Shown here: piece after piece, positions 52,248 to 61,117 of the stretch
How the letters are laid out: every line of letters starts with the position of its first letter
Position numbering within the stretch: position 1 is the stretch's first letter
DNA from: Gottfriedia solisilvae
Lineage (GTDB): Bacteria > Bacillota > Bacilli > Bacillales > Bacillaceae_G
Reading direction: 5' to 3'
DNA length: 64,000 bases
NCBI RefSeq assembly: GCF_002128405.1
Contig: NZ_NETJ01000004.1
Coordinates: forward strand, 186,001 to 250,000
Notes under the pieces: generated by a model
Told to the model about the DNA's origin: nothing
What the model saw: only the letters and a program-made list of their open reading frames with translations
Database searches by the model: none
Made by a program: the position numbers and the translations under genes

Positions 52248-53474
52248 CTATATTTTCATGATTTGTTTTCTTTTCATCACAATTATTAATGTCGTTACTA
52301 TACAACCTAATCCCATTACATTGCCTGCCCAATGAGTTCCTAAACTTGTTGCGATTGCCCCAATTAATAACGCTCCTAAAGGAATAAAGCCTCTGTCCAT
52401 TAAGGCAATACTCAATATTCTTCCACGAAGATGATCGGGTACTTGCTTTTGTAACGTAATACGGCTTAATGTACGATAAGTTTGACTAGTTAATCCAACT
52501 AAAAACATCGCAATACCAGCTATCATCAGATTAGCTGTTCCAATAAATAAAAGTAATGAGCAGCCAAAACTAATAATTGAATAGATTAACCATTTACCTG
52601 GTTCATTAATTTCTTTACCAATTGATAACCATGTCGTACCCGCAATTGCTCCGACTGATGAAATCGAAAGTAACATACCAAACCCTTCAGGTCCTAAATG
52701 AAGCAGTTCTCTAGCAAATAGAGGCGTCATTGTCGTATAAGGAAATCCAAATATCATAGGGACAATTGCTAGAATGAGTAATGATTGTACTGACGGTTTT
52801 TCTCTAACAAATTTTACAGCCTCTGAAAAGGTAATCTTCTCTCCTTCTACTTTTCTTTTTAATGGTTGAAAGTTATTGCGAATAAGAGATAAAGAAATTA
52901 ATACACTGAATGTTCCCCAAGCATTGATATAAAATATATTGGCAATATCGGTCATTCCAATTAGTATTCCTGCAATTGCTGGACCAATCATACGTGATAG
53001 ATTAATAGTCATCGTATTAATGGCTATCGCACTTGCCATTGAAGACTGAGGAACAAGATTAGGTATAAAAGCATTTCGGACTGGTGGATCCATAGCCGCG
53101 AGCATGGCCCTTAAAGTCACAATGAAGGCAAATAACCAAAATGCTGGTTCCTCCTTAATGAGAAAGCCAAGTATGAATGTTAAAAACATCATCCCGATTT
53201 GTAGCCAAATTAATACTTTTCTTCGATCCATCCTATCAGCCAATATTCCAGCCGGTACACTTAGTAAAAACGTAGGAACTAAGCGACATGCATTGATAAT
53301 ACCTAAATGAATAGGTGAATTTGTAAACTGAAGGACTGCCCAATTTAGTGCAACTAAATCCATCCAATCGCCTACTCTAGAAACGAAACTACCAGACATG
53401 AAGATTGTGAATGACTTAGATTGAAACGCAAAGCGCGGCGTTTTTTTTATGTCTTGAACTTCAATTTGTGCCAT
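52248..53474 (-). CDS. MFS transporter, probable siderophore exporter (EntS/SfaA-like)
   Basis: About 408 residues, twelve transmembrane helices. 'FMSGSFVSRVGDWMDLVALNW' at the start and 'ILADRMDRRKVLIWLQIGMM' (MFS motif A, D-R-x-D-R-R) near 60-80 place it with EntS-type exporters. It lies between the NIS synthetase and PLP enzyme genes, so siderophore secretion is the likely role. A GTG four nt into the previous gene is an alternative coupled start; the ATG at 53474 gives the usual N-terminus. Confidence 0.82.
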   Translation of the reverse strand: MAQIEVQDIKKTPRFAFQSKSFTIFMSGSFVSRVGDWMDLVALNWAVLQFTNSPIHLGIINACRLVPTFLLSVPAGILADRMDRRKVLIWLQIGMMFLTFILGFLIKEEPAFWLFAFIVTLRAMLAAMDPPVRNAFIPNLVPQSSMASAIAINTMTINLSRMIGPAIAGILIGMTDIANIFYINAWGTFSVLISLSLIRNNFQPLKRKVEGEKITFSEAVKFVREKPSVQSLLILAIVPMIFGFPYTTMTPLFARELLHLGPEGFGMLLSISSVGAIAGTTWLSIGKEINEPGKWLIYSIISFGCSLLLFIGTANLMIAGIAMFLVGLTSQTYRTLSRITLQKQVPDHLRGRILSIALMDRGFIPLGALLIGAIATSLGTHWAGNVMGLGCIVTTLIIVMKRKQIMKI

Positions 53475-53491
53475 GTAACTTACTTTACCTT

Positions 53492-55585
53492 TCACTTAAA
53501 TTCATGAAGTGGATTAGGGACAATTGCATACGAATATCCTTTCATTTCCGGATCTAAACGCATTTTCGCAAGTGCCTTGTGTTCTACTTTTGCTTTATAT
53601 AAAGCATCCCGATCACTAATGACATTTTCGGCATATTTAGCATCAGCTTCAAGCTCTTCAAACACTGAACGACATAATAGATGAATTTCGTTCCATAACG
53701 CTCTTTCACTTAATCCATAAGTTTTACAGGCTTGAAGAATTAACTCACCAAAATGATTTTGAAAGACTGTATAAAATACTTTATTATGAACTTCATTTAA
53801 ATGACTCGTTACAGTTATTGATCCAGGATAAAACTCAGCTTGAAATTGGTGCTTCTCAAGCCTTTCCTTATGTATTCGTACACCACCCCAATCTCGGAAT
53901 AGCAAACGAACAGGTCGACCATCTTTAAATACCATCACACTATTTTGTAGATGTCCTTCTAAACCAATTCCATATTTAACTAGAAATGTTAGAGCACCAG
54001 GAATGATCAACGAAGCGTATTCCTTGATAAACTGAGTAACAGCATCTCTAATTGAAGTTTCTTTCGTTTCTTTTGCAAACTTCTCAATTAGTTCAGCAAA
54101 AATTATCTTTTCTGAAATCGGTGACTCGGAAAATAGCGAACTACCAACAATTGCAACTTCATTCTCCTCTATAAACGACTCTATATTTTCTCGGAGTACC
54201 GCTGAGAGATTTCTATTTTTATGCTGATGATCTTCATTTATTTTAAAATTATAGCCAGCTACCTCACATACAGGAACAAAAGTTTTACTTAACCCCTTCT
54301 CCATGTTCATTACGGATTGGATTAGTCTTGTAAAGACTGTTGAATTATTAGTTGTATTTGCAGAAATAGTACGGACAGTAGAAGTCATCTGGCTATTTAC
54401 TGCTACTTTTATTGCAAATGAATCCACATTCCTATTTTCAAGAGGCACTACCGTTCTAAATGATGATGTGGAGCCACTAGAAACAGTAAAATCATCAATC
54501 GGTACGATTACCTTATTTACTAATTCTTCTTCATAAATAGAAGGAATCGCATTTTCTAGCTGCCATTGATGTACTGGAACAATTACATAATCTTCAATAA
54601 GAAGATTTATGTCTCTAAATTGCTTTTTTACTGCCCTTACTAATTCAGGGTAAGATTGGAAAAGTAGTGCATTCGCATCTTCTTCATGTTCATTTACTAC
54701 ACACCATTCAGCATACGCTTTATTGATCGCAACAAAGTGAATTTGTGCAACTCCATCGAATTCTGGGGCAAATTGAAAAACATCATCAGGCTTCATGCCA
54801 ACTTTTGTTTTTGTACCTGGGTGAAGATTATGACCTTCAATCGTTAATTGCTCGAAAAATAAGCTCGTATCAAACTGACTCATTTGTTTTTTTTGTATTA
54901 GTACCCAATCAATCGAATTAGACACACCTAATTGGTTTGCATCACTTTGTAGTTCTTTCTTCTTTCGTTCCCAATATGCGTATGACAATGCCAAGTTGGC
55001 GCTACCATTTACCAATTCATTTGCTAATTGCTCCCAAGCCATTTTAGTCCCTTCTTGATGAGCTACTTTATATCGTCGAATTAACGCTAAAAACTCCACC
55101 GAATGAGTGATTACATTAACATTATTTTCTGATACATGTAAAATATCGCCGTCAACATCAATTCGATTAAAAGCATAGGTTTTGCTGATAGGAATGACAA
55201 TGCATTCATTTTGGTGAAGTGGATAAATTTTATATGTTCTTCCTTTATCTAAACCGAACGATTGTAGCTTTTGAAGTACTGTTTGCCAAAACTCATCAAT
55301 TGCAGAAACATTTAATGCATAAATCGTATCAATCACATATAAATCATGAGAACCAGAAGTAAGTTCCAGAATATTTTCTCGCAACATTGAACCAACAAGT
55401 CGCTTTAATATTCCTTTTCTTCCTTTTTCAAGTGAGTTCATAAAGAGAGAAACCAAATGAGGACTATTTTTTTCTAAGAATGTTTTTATCTCCATTTCGT
55501 CATTTAATAATCGTCCATCTTGAATGGTTTTAAATGCAACTTCCAAATCATCAAAATCAAGAACTTGAGTTGAACTTGTATTCAT
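53492..55585 (-). CDS. IucA/IucC family NIS siderophore synthetase (second copy)
   Basis: About 697 residues. Family motifs: 'TIEGHNLHPGTKTKVGMKPDDV', 'VIVPVHQWQLENAIPSIYEEE' and 'SSFRTVVPLENRN' (ATP site), 'TSTVRTISANTTNNS', then 'GLEGHLQNSVMVFKDGRPVRLLFRDWGGVRI' near 560-590 and the C-terminal 'NHFGELILQACKTYG'. It condenses a carboxylate (typically citrate) with an amine or alcohol through an acyl-adenylate. Clearly paralogous to the upstream gene and joined to it by a TAATG overlap. SD AAAGGGGCG. Confidence 0.88.
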   Translation of the reverse strand: MNTSSTQVLDFDDLEVAFKTIQDGRLLNDEMEIKTFLEKNSPHLVSLFMNSLEKGRKGILKRLVGSMLRENILELTSGSHDLYVIDTIYALNVSAIDEFWQTVLQKLQSFGLDKGRTYKIYPLHQNECIVIPISKTYAFNRIDVDGDILHVSENNVNVITHSVEFLALIRRYKVAHQEGTKMAWEQLANELVNGSANLALSYAYWERKKKELQSDANQLGVSNSIDWVLIQKKQMSQFDTSLFFEQLTIEGHNLHPGTKTKVGMKPDDVFQFAPEFDGVAQIHFVAINKAYAEWCVVNEHEEDANALLFQSYPELVRAVKKQFRDINLLIEDYVIVPVHQWQLENAIPSIYEEELVNKVIVPIDDFTVSSGSTSSFRTVVPLENRNVDSFAIKVAVNSQMTSTVRTISANTTNNSTVFTRLIQSVMNMEKGLSKTFVPVCEVAGYNFKINEDHQHKNRNLSAVLRENIESFIEENEVAIVGSSLFSESPISEKIIFAELIEKFAKETKETSIRDAVTQFIKEYASLIIPGALTFLVKYGIGLEGHLQNSVMVFKDGRPVRLLFRDWGGVRIHKERLEKHQFQAEFYPGSITVTSHLNEVHNKVFYTVFQNHFGELILQACKTYGLSERALWNEIHLLCRSVFEELEADAKYAENVISDRDALYKAKVEHKALAKMRLDPEMKGYSYAIVPNPLHEFK

Positions 55586-57582
55586 TATTGGTTCGCCCCT
55601 TTCCAAATATCTCTCATTGGATTTTGAACCTTCATAAATGAATAAGCAGCAATATCTCCTCGAAGTCTCATTGTAGCTAAAGCTTTTAAGTTAATCATTG
55701 GTTGAAAAAATGCTTCTTCATCTGCATTTGCTTGGTCTTTGATCGTAGCGTCCTTTTTTAATTCTTTAAAAACAGATTTACTAACATTCATGACGACTTT
55801 CCAAAGTTGCTCTTCATCAATATCTAAAGCTCGAACGATGCATGTAATTAATTCTGCAAAATGATTTTGCATTACTGAATACGAAATAATACTACGCAAT
55901 TGACTTTCTTGGTTTGTTACTATAGATGAATTTGGATAAAACTCTGCTTCGAATCCCTGTCTCCATAATCTTGCTGGTAAAATTCGAATGCCACCAAAAT
56001 CTCTAATTAACATACGTACAAGTTCTCCGTTTCGAAAAACTGATACACTATTTTGCATATGGCCTTCCAAACTAATTCCGTATCTCACCATTAATGTTAA
56101 AAATCCAGGTAAAGCTACTTGTGCATATTTTTCAATAAATAGATTAGTAGCTTCTAAACGATCTGTTACATTATGTTTTTGCGCGAATTCTTCAATTAAT
56201 TCAATAACGATTGGCTTTCCACTAATCGGTGATTCTGCTATTAATGAAGCTGCTGCCATAGGAATTTCATCCTCGTGACGAACATAATTTTCAGGATTCT
56301 CTCTTAAAATTGAAGCTAAATTAGCCTGGAGTGTTCCTAAATCATCCTCAGATAGTCCATTTCTGTCTGGTTGAAAAAATACACCTGCTTGTTCCTTTAG
56401 AACAACGAATTTTCCGTCAAACTCGCTTTCTTTCTCTTGTATAGCTTCAAGTATTTTCGAAAGAATTGGTCCATTTACAACAGAATTAGGTGAAACCGTA
56501 CGAATTGCACTTGTTGTTTGTACATTCACCGCAGTTTTTATATGATGCTTTCCTTCGCCTAATTTTTGGATTGGTGCTAATGATCGGAAGGAAACTAATG
56601 ATTGTGTTGAAATTCTATAATCTTCAATTGGAATGATTTTTTCTAGTTTCATTTCATCTTTGTAAAATACGTTTAAAGTATTTTCAAATTGCCATGGATG
56701 CACCGGTATTAACTCGTACTGTTCAGGATTTAATCCTTTCTTATGTAAAGTATTAAAAACAGCTAGTTGTAAACCTTCATACTCCTCGTATAAACGTCTC
56801 GTTACAGAAAGGTGATCAATCGATGATGTATGACAACTTTCCTTTTTAACTGCTACTAAAGCAACCTCAGGTGTTGCCCCCCACTCGGGTGAATATTGAA
56901 TCACATCAGCAACCTGTAAACCAAACTTAGTTTTAGCTCCTGGATGCAAAGGATGACCTTCGACTACACATTGTTCATAAAAAGCTAGTGGACTGAAATA
57001 CTCATTTTCTTGCTTTTGCTTCTGTACCCACTCTAACGAGGTTTCACAATTATTTTTTTCTGCTTCATTCATTAACTCTATATTTCTAACTGTAGCGCCA
57101 GTCAATGCTAATGTTAAATTGGCTACTCCATTTTGTATTTCAAGCTTAAAACGTTCATATTGTTCTACTTTTGCAACTTCTAACATTCCTTCTTGCTTTA
57201 GCAACTCTAAAAATGCAACAGGATGAGTTAGTATGTTTGTATGTTCCTGATGATCAACAATTGGGTCACCTAAAACATCAAACCTTTCTAGTGAATGGTG
57301 TTTACTTACCGCAAATTTTACTGTTTTTCCGCTAGGAAGATGAATGCATATATTCGATTCAATTCCATCAATTCTTACAACTCTATCTTCTTCAATGAGC
57401 TTCTCACGAATAAAAGCTTGAAGAAGACGTTGGAAAATACCTCTTCGTCCAGCTTTTATATTTGCAAGATAACTATTCAATAAATCAGGTTTTTCACTCT
57501 TAATAAACGCTAGTGTATTTAGCTCCTCCTGATCAAATAAAGTATGATCGATTGTTGTATTTTTGTTCTGAACATCAAGCAT
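55585..57582 (-). CDS. IucA/IucC family NIS siderophore synthetase (first copy)
   Basis: 665 residues. 'VVEGHPLHPGAKTKFGL' at 207-222, 'YELIPVHPWQFENTLNVFYKDE', 'SLVSFRSLAPIQKL', 'TTSAIRTVSPNSVVNGPI', 'SLEGHMQNSVSVFRNGELVRMLIRDFGGIRI' near 520-550 and 'QNHFAELITCIVRAL'. First gene of the operon, behind two Fur boxes. Two synthetases acting in turn on the two ends of a diamine or on two citrates is the scheme of staphyloferrin A (SfaD then SfaB). The actual substrates are unknown. Confidence 0.88.
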   Translation of the reverse strand: MLDVQNKNTTIDHTLFDQEELNTLAFIKSEKPDLLNSYLANIKAGRRGIFQRLLQAFIREKLIEEDRVVRIDGIESNICIHLPSGKTVKFAVSKHHSLERFDVLGDPIVDHQEHTNILTHPVAFLELLKQEGMLEVAKVEQYERFKLEIQNGVANLTLALTGATVRNIELMNEAEKNNCETSLEWVQKQKQENEYFSPLAFYEQCVVEGHPLHPGAKTKFGLQVADVIQYSPEWGATPEVALVAVKKESCHTSSIDHLSVTRRLYEEYEGLQLAVFNTLHKKGLNPEQYELIPVHPWQFENTLNVFYKDEMKLEKIIPIEDYRISTQSLVSFRSLAPIQKLGEGKHHIKTAVNVQTTSAIRTVSPNSVVNGPILSKILEAIQEKESEFDGKFVVLKEQAGVFFQPDRNGLSEDDLGTLQANLASILRENPENYVRHEDEIPMAAASLIAESPISGKPIVIELIEEFAQKHNVTDRLEATNLFIEKYAQVALPGFLTLMVRYGISLEGHMQNSVSVFRNGELVRMLIRDFGGIRILPARLWRQGFEAEFYPNSSIVTNQESQLRSIISYSVMQNHFAELITCIVRALDIDEEQLWKVVMNVSKSVFKELKKDATIKDQANADEEAFFQPMINLKALATMRLRGDIAAYSFMKVQNPMRDIWKGANQ

Positions 57583-57621
57583 TTCAAATCATCCCCTAAT
57601 CTTAAATTATATCATTGATAA

Positions 57622-57677
57622 TGATAATTATTATCACCTAAAAACTCAGTTACTATAATAGTTGAAAATGATTATCA
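57622..57677 (-). promoter_or_regulatory. Two Fur boxes upstream of the siderophore operon
   Basis: TGATAATTATTATCA (57622-57636) matches the 7-1-7 Fur consensus perfectly, and TGAAAATGATTATCA (57663-57677) has one mismatch. The tandem sites predict tight iron repression of all four genes. Confidence 0.93.
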
Positions 57678-57720
57678 ATGTCAACCTTATTAATGCCAAA
57701 TTTTTCTAAATGACAATATA

Positions 57721-57751
57721 AAAAAGCGAAAAGTCCAGGACTTTTCGCTTA
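57721..57751 (-). terminator. Terminator of the HAD hydrolase gene
   Basis: Perfect 13-bp stem AAGCGAAAAGTCC / GGACTTTTCGCTT with a single-base centre on paper (57725-57751), T-run on minus. Confidence 0.88.
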
Positions 57752-57773
57752 CTTTTTCGCTATTTCGTTATTA

Positions 57774-58481
57774 TCAAACTAGTACTTTTTTATCAACATG
57801 TAAGATTTGATAAAGTTCATCAAGATTTTGTATTTCAAAGGTTGGAATTAGATCAGTATCATTTTGCTTCTTATGAGGATTAAACCAGCAAGTATCTAAT
57901 CCCGCTTGTTGACCGCCTTTAATATCAGCGTTTAACGAATCCCCTATTATTAACCCTGTGTTCACATTAAAATTTGGGATTCTCTCAAAAACATAATCAA
58001 AATATTCCTTCATAGGTTTCTGGAAACCAGTGTCCTCAGAAACAAAAATGTCTTTAAAGATCGGCTGTAAACCTGACGCACTTAATCTCTTATATTGTGT
58101 CAGCGAATCCCCATTCGTCACGATATAAAGATCGAAATGATTTTGTAGATTTTTTACTAATTCAAAAGCACCATCAACAAGTTGTTTACCATCTTCTAAA
58201 AACACGCGATAACTATTTTCTAGTAATGTTCCGTCAACAATATGTCCATACTCTTTTAATAAAGTTGAAAAGCGAGTATTTAATACTTCAGAGCGTTCAA
58301 TAGTCCCATCTTCAAATTGCTTCCAAAGACCCTGATTGATGACTCTATAATGTGACTCAATTTCTGGTGTTAAATTCAATTGATGCTCTTCAAAAAGTAA
58401 ACGTAAAGCAACTTTCTCAGCAGCACCAAAATCTAATAGTGTATCATCTACATCGAATAATAAAGTTTTATACTTATTCAT
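57774..58481 (-). CDS. HAD family hydrolase, YjjG-type 5'-nucleotidase
   Basis: About 235 residues. Motif I 'LLFDVDDTLLDF' (nucleophile Asp), motif II 'IVTNGDSLTQYKRL', motif III Lys in 'DTGFQKPMKEYFDYV', motif IV 'LIIGDSLNADIKGGQQAG'. The YjjG/YfnB group dephosphorylates nucleotides, including non-canonical pyrimidines. GGGGAG six nt before the ATG at 58481 decides the start. Single-gene unit. Confidence 0.83.
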   Translation of the reverse strand: MNKYKTLLFDVDDTLLDFGAAEKVALRLLFEEHQLNLTPEIESHYRVINQGLWKQFEDGTIERSEVLNTRFSTLLKEYGHIVDGTLLENSYRVFLEDGKQLVDGAFELVKNLQNHFDLYIVTNGDSLTQYKRLSASGLQPIFKDIFVSEDTGFQKPMKEYFDYVFERIPNFNVNTGLIIGDSLNADIKGGQQAGLDTCWFNPHKKQNDTDLIPTFEIQNLDELYQILHVDKKVLV

Positions 58482-58541
58482 GTTTATCTCCCCGTTTAAT
58501 CGTATCAAAAATGATATGATCATAGATTCATTCCAGAAATA

Positions 58542-59006
58542 TTAAGCAGCCTGTGATTTCTGTTTTTCACTCTCTCCGCTCAATTTAAATAAAATCATAC
58601 CAAACATAATAACTATTACGCCAATACATTCTTTCATGGTAAATGGTACTTTCTCAAGTCCAAAAATCCCGAAAGAGTCAAATAAGACTGCAAAGAGCAA
58701 TTGAGAGGCTAATGCGATTGATATTGCATACGTAGGCCCAAGATGTTTGACCCCTTGCACTAAACAAGTAACGACACCGACACCAATAAAACCACTAAAC
58801 CAGTACCATGGTTTCATATTCTGAAAAACAAACAAACTCGTTCCTTCAATGATTAGACCTATGACTAAAGATGCTAAAAATCCCATTCCTAAAACAAGTG
58901 TTGTAGTGGTCTGAGACCCAGCTCTTTCGTTTACTTTACTGTTAAATATATTTTGAAGGCCGACTAACGAACCTGCAAGGATCGCCAAAAATAACCCGAT
59001 AACCAT
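58542..59006 (-). CDS. Small DMT-superfamily transporter (YdcZ/DUF606)
   Basis: 154 residues, five hydrophobic helices: 'IGLFLAILAGSLVGLQNIFNSKVNERAGSQTTTTLVLGMGFLASLVIGL' and 'GPTYAISIALASQLLFAVLFDSFGIFG'. The DUF606/YdcZ family is a five-helix half-size relative of drug/metabolite transporters that occurs in pairs, as here with the gene at 59779. The two may form a heterodimer (inference). A Crp/Fnr regulator is encoded between them. Confidence 0.82.
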   Translation of the reverse strand: MVIGLFLAILAGSLVGLQNIFNSKVNERAGSQTTTTLVLGMGFLASLVIGLIIEGTSLFVFQNMKPWYWFSGFIGVGVVTCLVQGVKHLGPTYAISIALASQLLFAVLFDSFGIFGLEKVPFTMKECIGVIVIMFGMILFKLSGESEKQKSQAA

Positions 59007-59041
59007 TGTGATAACACCCCTAATTTCGTTTATCTTCGTAA

Positions 59042-59740
59042 CTATTCATAAATGCTATGACCTGAAAGAGACACTAATCCTTCTCTATCCTTTATAAGGA
59101 TAAAACCATCCTTACGCTCGACTAAACCATCCTTACAAAACTGTTGGATGACACGATTCATATGTCGGTAACTCGTTCCGATAAAATTTGCTACATCTTT
59201 TAAAGAAGCTGAACTTAATTGATCTTCCAGTAGCGAATCTGATTCATCGAACGATACCGATAATAGATAACTAGCTAAACGGACTTCTACAGGATGCATT
59301 AAATTAAAGCTTAAAGAATTTGATTTTATATAAAATTTTTCCGTAATGATCTCTAGTAAAAACTGTAGCAATGGTGAAAAATCTTTTCCGTATTTTTTTA
59401 GCCATTGATGATGAACGCCAATCATGTGAACTGAAGAAACTGCCTCAGCTGTATTGAGAAAATCTGTACCCCGAACGTACTCAATATCACCAATTACCTC
59501 TACCGGCTTCTTAAATGAAAGAATTAATGTTCTTCCATCTACTGAAGTCGTATAAATCTTCAGTTTCCCTTTGACGAGGAAGTATAAATACTGTGGAGAA
59601 TCTCCTTGAGAACAAATAAGCTCTCCTTGATCAAAGCTATACAAAATTAAGTGTGGCATTAACTTATCATTAAAAATGGATTCGATTTGATGATTTTTTA
59701 AATAGTAGCTTAACAGCTCTTGATCCTTCAATTCCTTCAT
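59042..59740 (-). CDS. Crp/Fnr family transcriptional regulator
   Basis: About 232 residues. A cyclic-nucleotide-type beta-barrel at 20-130 ('FDQGELICSQGDSPQYLYFLVKGKLKIYTTSVDGRTLILSF') and a C-terminal HTH near 175-215 ('LKDVANFIGTSYRHMNRVIQQFCKDGLVERKDG'). There is no Fnr-type Cys cluster. The start after GAGGTG is chosen. It lies between two YdcZ transporters; palindromic sites upstream of the first are candidate operators. Confidence 0.83.
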   Translation of the reverse strand: MKELKDQELLSYYLKNHQIESIFNDKLMPHLILYSFDQGELICSQGDSPQYLYFLVKGKLKIYTTSVDGRTLILSFKKPVEVIGDIEYVRGTDFLNTAEAVSSVHMIGVHHQWLKKYGKDFSPLLQFLLEIITEKFYIKSNSLSFNLMHPVEVRLASYLLSVSFDESDSLLEDQLSSASLKDVANFIGTSYRHMNRVIQQFCKDGLVERKDGFILIKDREGLVSLSGHSIYE

Positions 59741-59778
59741 AATTTTGTTCACCTCCACACTTTCACAGTTCATTTATC

Positions 59779-60204
59779 TTAATAGCCTAGGATCATAACT
59801 CCAGCAATCATCATTGAGATACCTATAAATTGTAATGGTCTTTTTTTCTGCTTTACGACATCGAACCAACCAGTCAAATCCACTAAATATGTCATACATA
59901 GCTGTGCAATTAATAAAGCCGAAATCGAAATTGTTACACCAATCTTATGAATAGATGTAACATTACTGAAAATAATGATTGCACCCAACGCGCCGCTAGT
60001 CAAATATAATGGCTTTACTTTTGTTAGCATTTGCCATTTTTCGTCTTTCACAAATAATAAAATAATAAATGCTAATACAAACCCAGCAAATTGTGTAATC
60101 GTTGCTGTTTGCCAAGTACCTATATCCTGACTAATATGAGCGTTAGCTACACCTTGTAGCGTTATAAATGCGCCACCCAAAAAAGCAAATAAACTCCCTT
60201 TCAT
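59779..60204 (-). CDS. Small DMT-superfamily transporter (YdcZ/DUF606), first gene of the unit
   Basis: 141 residues, five helices: 'LFAFLGGAFITLQGVANAHISQDIGTWQTATITQFAGFVLAFIILL' and 'VTISISALLIAQLCMTYLVDLTGWFDV'. A paralog of the gene at 58542. The regulator gene follows after about 38 nt. It begins the operon downstream of two dyad sites at 60244-60281. Confidence 0.82.
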   Translation of the reverse strand: MKGSLFAFLGGAFITLQGVANAHISQDIGTWQTATITQFAGFVLAFIILLFVKDEKWQMLTKVKPLYLTSGALGAIIIFSNVTSIHKIGVTISISALLIAQLCMTYLVDLTGWFDVVKQKKRPLQFIGISMMIAGVMILGY

Positions 60205-60243
60205 TTCCGTTCTCTCCCTAATTTTATTTTCTCTATTTATTAA

Positions 60244-60281
60244 AAGATATCTACATATATCTTGGAAAGGACATATGTCCT
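60244..60281 (-). promoter_or_regulatory. Candidate Crp/Fnr-type operators
   Basis: AAGATAT-N6-ATATCTT (60244-60263), a dyad with the N6 spacing usual for Crp/Fnr proteins, and the perfect palindrome AGGACATATGTCCT (60268-60281). They lie 40-77 nt before the first YdcZ gene. Confidence 0.55.
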
Positions 60282-60289
60282 AAAAGTAC

Positions 60290-60321
60290 ATAATAAAAGG
60301 ATCTTCTGTATAGAAGATCCT
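60290..60321 (-). terminator. Terminator of the trp operon
   Basis: Perfect stem AGGATCTTCT (60298-60307) / AGAAGATCCT (60312-60321), T-rich on minus, after trpA. Confidence 0.85.
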
Positions 60322-60330
60322 CCGTCAATA

Positions 60331-61116
60331 TTACTTCATTATTTCTGTTCCTTTTATTGAATGAATCAAATGTTTAATCTCAGAAACTTTCTCTTCCTTA
60401 AATAATTCTACAATTTTACTACCAACAACTACACCATCACAATCTCGACTTAATTTTTTCACTTGTTCAGGAGTAGAAACACCAAATCCAGCGAGTACTG
60501 GTATACTACTTGATTCCTTTACACCTTTTAAAAATGCAGACAAATCTCCATTAAATTCGTTTCGAACTCCAGTTATACCTTTTACTGTAACAGTATAGAG
60601 AAAACCTCTACCTTTTTGAGCAATTTTCTGTATTCTGTCTTTCGGAGTCGTCATTGTCACTAATCGTATTAATTCAATTCCAGCACCCTCAAGTTGATCA
60701 ACAATCATCCCTTCTTCCTCAATCGGTAAGTCAGGTATAATACATCCATCTATTCCTGCTAACTTACATTTTGAGACAAACTTCTCTATACCATATGCCA
60801 TAATTGGATTCATATATGTCATCATGATAAGTGGTATTGAAATCATTGGGCGAACTTCTTTCAATTCATCTAATACATCTCGTAATGTAGTTCCCACTTG
60901 TAAAGCACGAATACCTGCTTTTTGTATTGTTGGACCATCGGCAACGGGATCTGAAAACGGTATACCAATTTCAATTGCAGATGCCCCAAACTCTTCAAGT
61001 AGAGCAAGTCGCTCTCCAAGCACATCTAATCCACCATCACCTGCCATTATATATGGAATAAAAAGCTTTTCTCCGTTTGATAGTCGCTTTGAAAATTGCT
61101 GTTCAATTCGGTTCAT
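60331..61116 (-). CDS. trpA: Tryptophan synthase alpha chain
   Basis: 261 residues. 'LFIPYIMAGDGGLD' (glycine where many have the D/P of 'TAGDP'), 'GASAIEIGIPFSDPVADGPTIQKAGIRAL' with the catalytic Glu near 48, 'MTYMNPIMAYGIEKF', 'GIDGCIIPDLPIEEE' with the second catalytic Asp near 130 and 'GFGVSTPEQVK'. It cleaves indole-3-glycerol phosphate to indole, which channels to TrpB. Last gene of the operon, 1 nt from trpB. Confidence 0.93.
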   Translation of the reverse strand: MNRIEQQFSKRLSNGEKLFIPYIMAGDGGLDVLGERLALLEEFGASAIEIGIPFSDPVADGPTIQKAGIRALQVGTTLRDVLDELKEVRPMISIPLIMMTYMNPIMAYGIEKFVSKCKLAGIDGCIIPDLPIEEEGMIVDQLEGAGIELIRLVTMTTPKDRIQKIAQKGRGFLYTVTVKGITGVRNEFNGDLSAFLKGVKESSSIPVLAGFGVSTPEQVKKLSRDCDGVVVGSKIVELFKEEKVSEIKHLIHSIKGTEIMK

Positions 61117-61117
61117 T

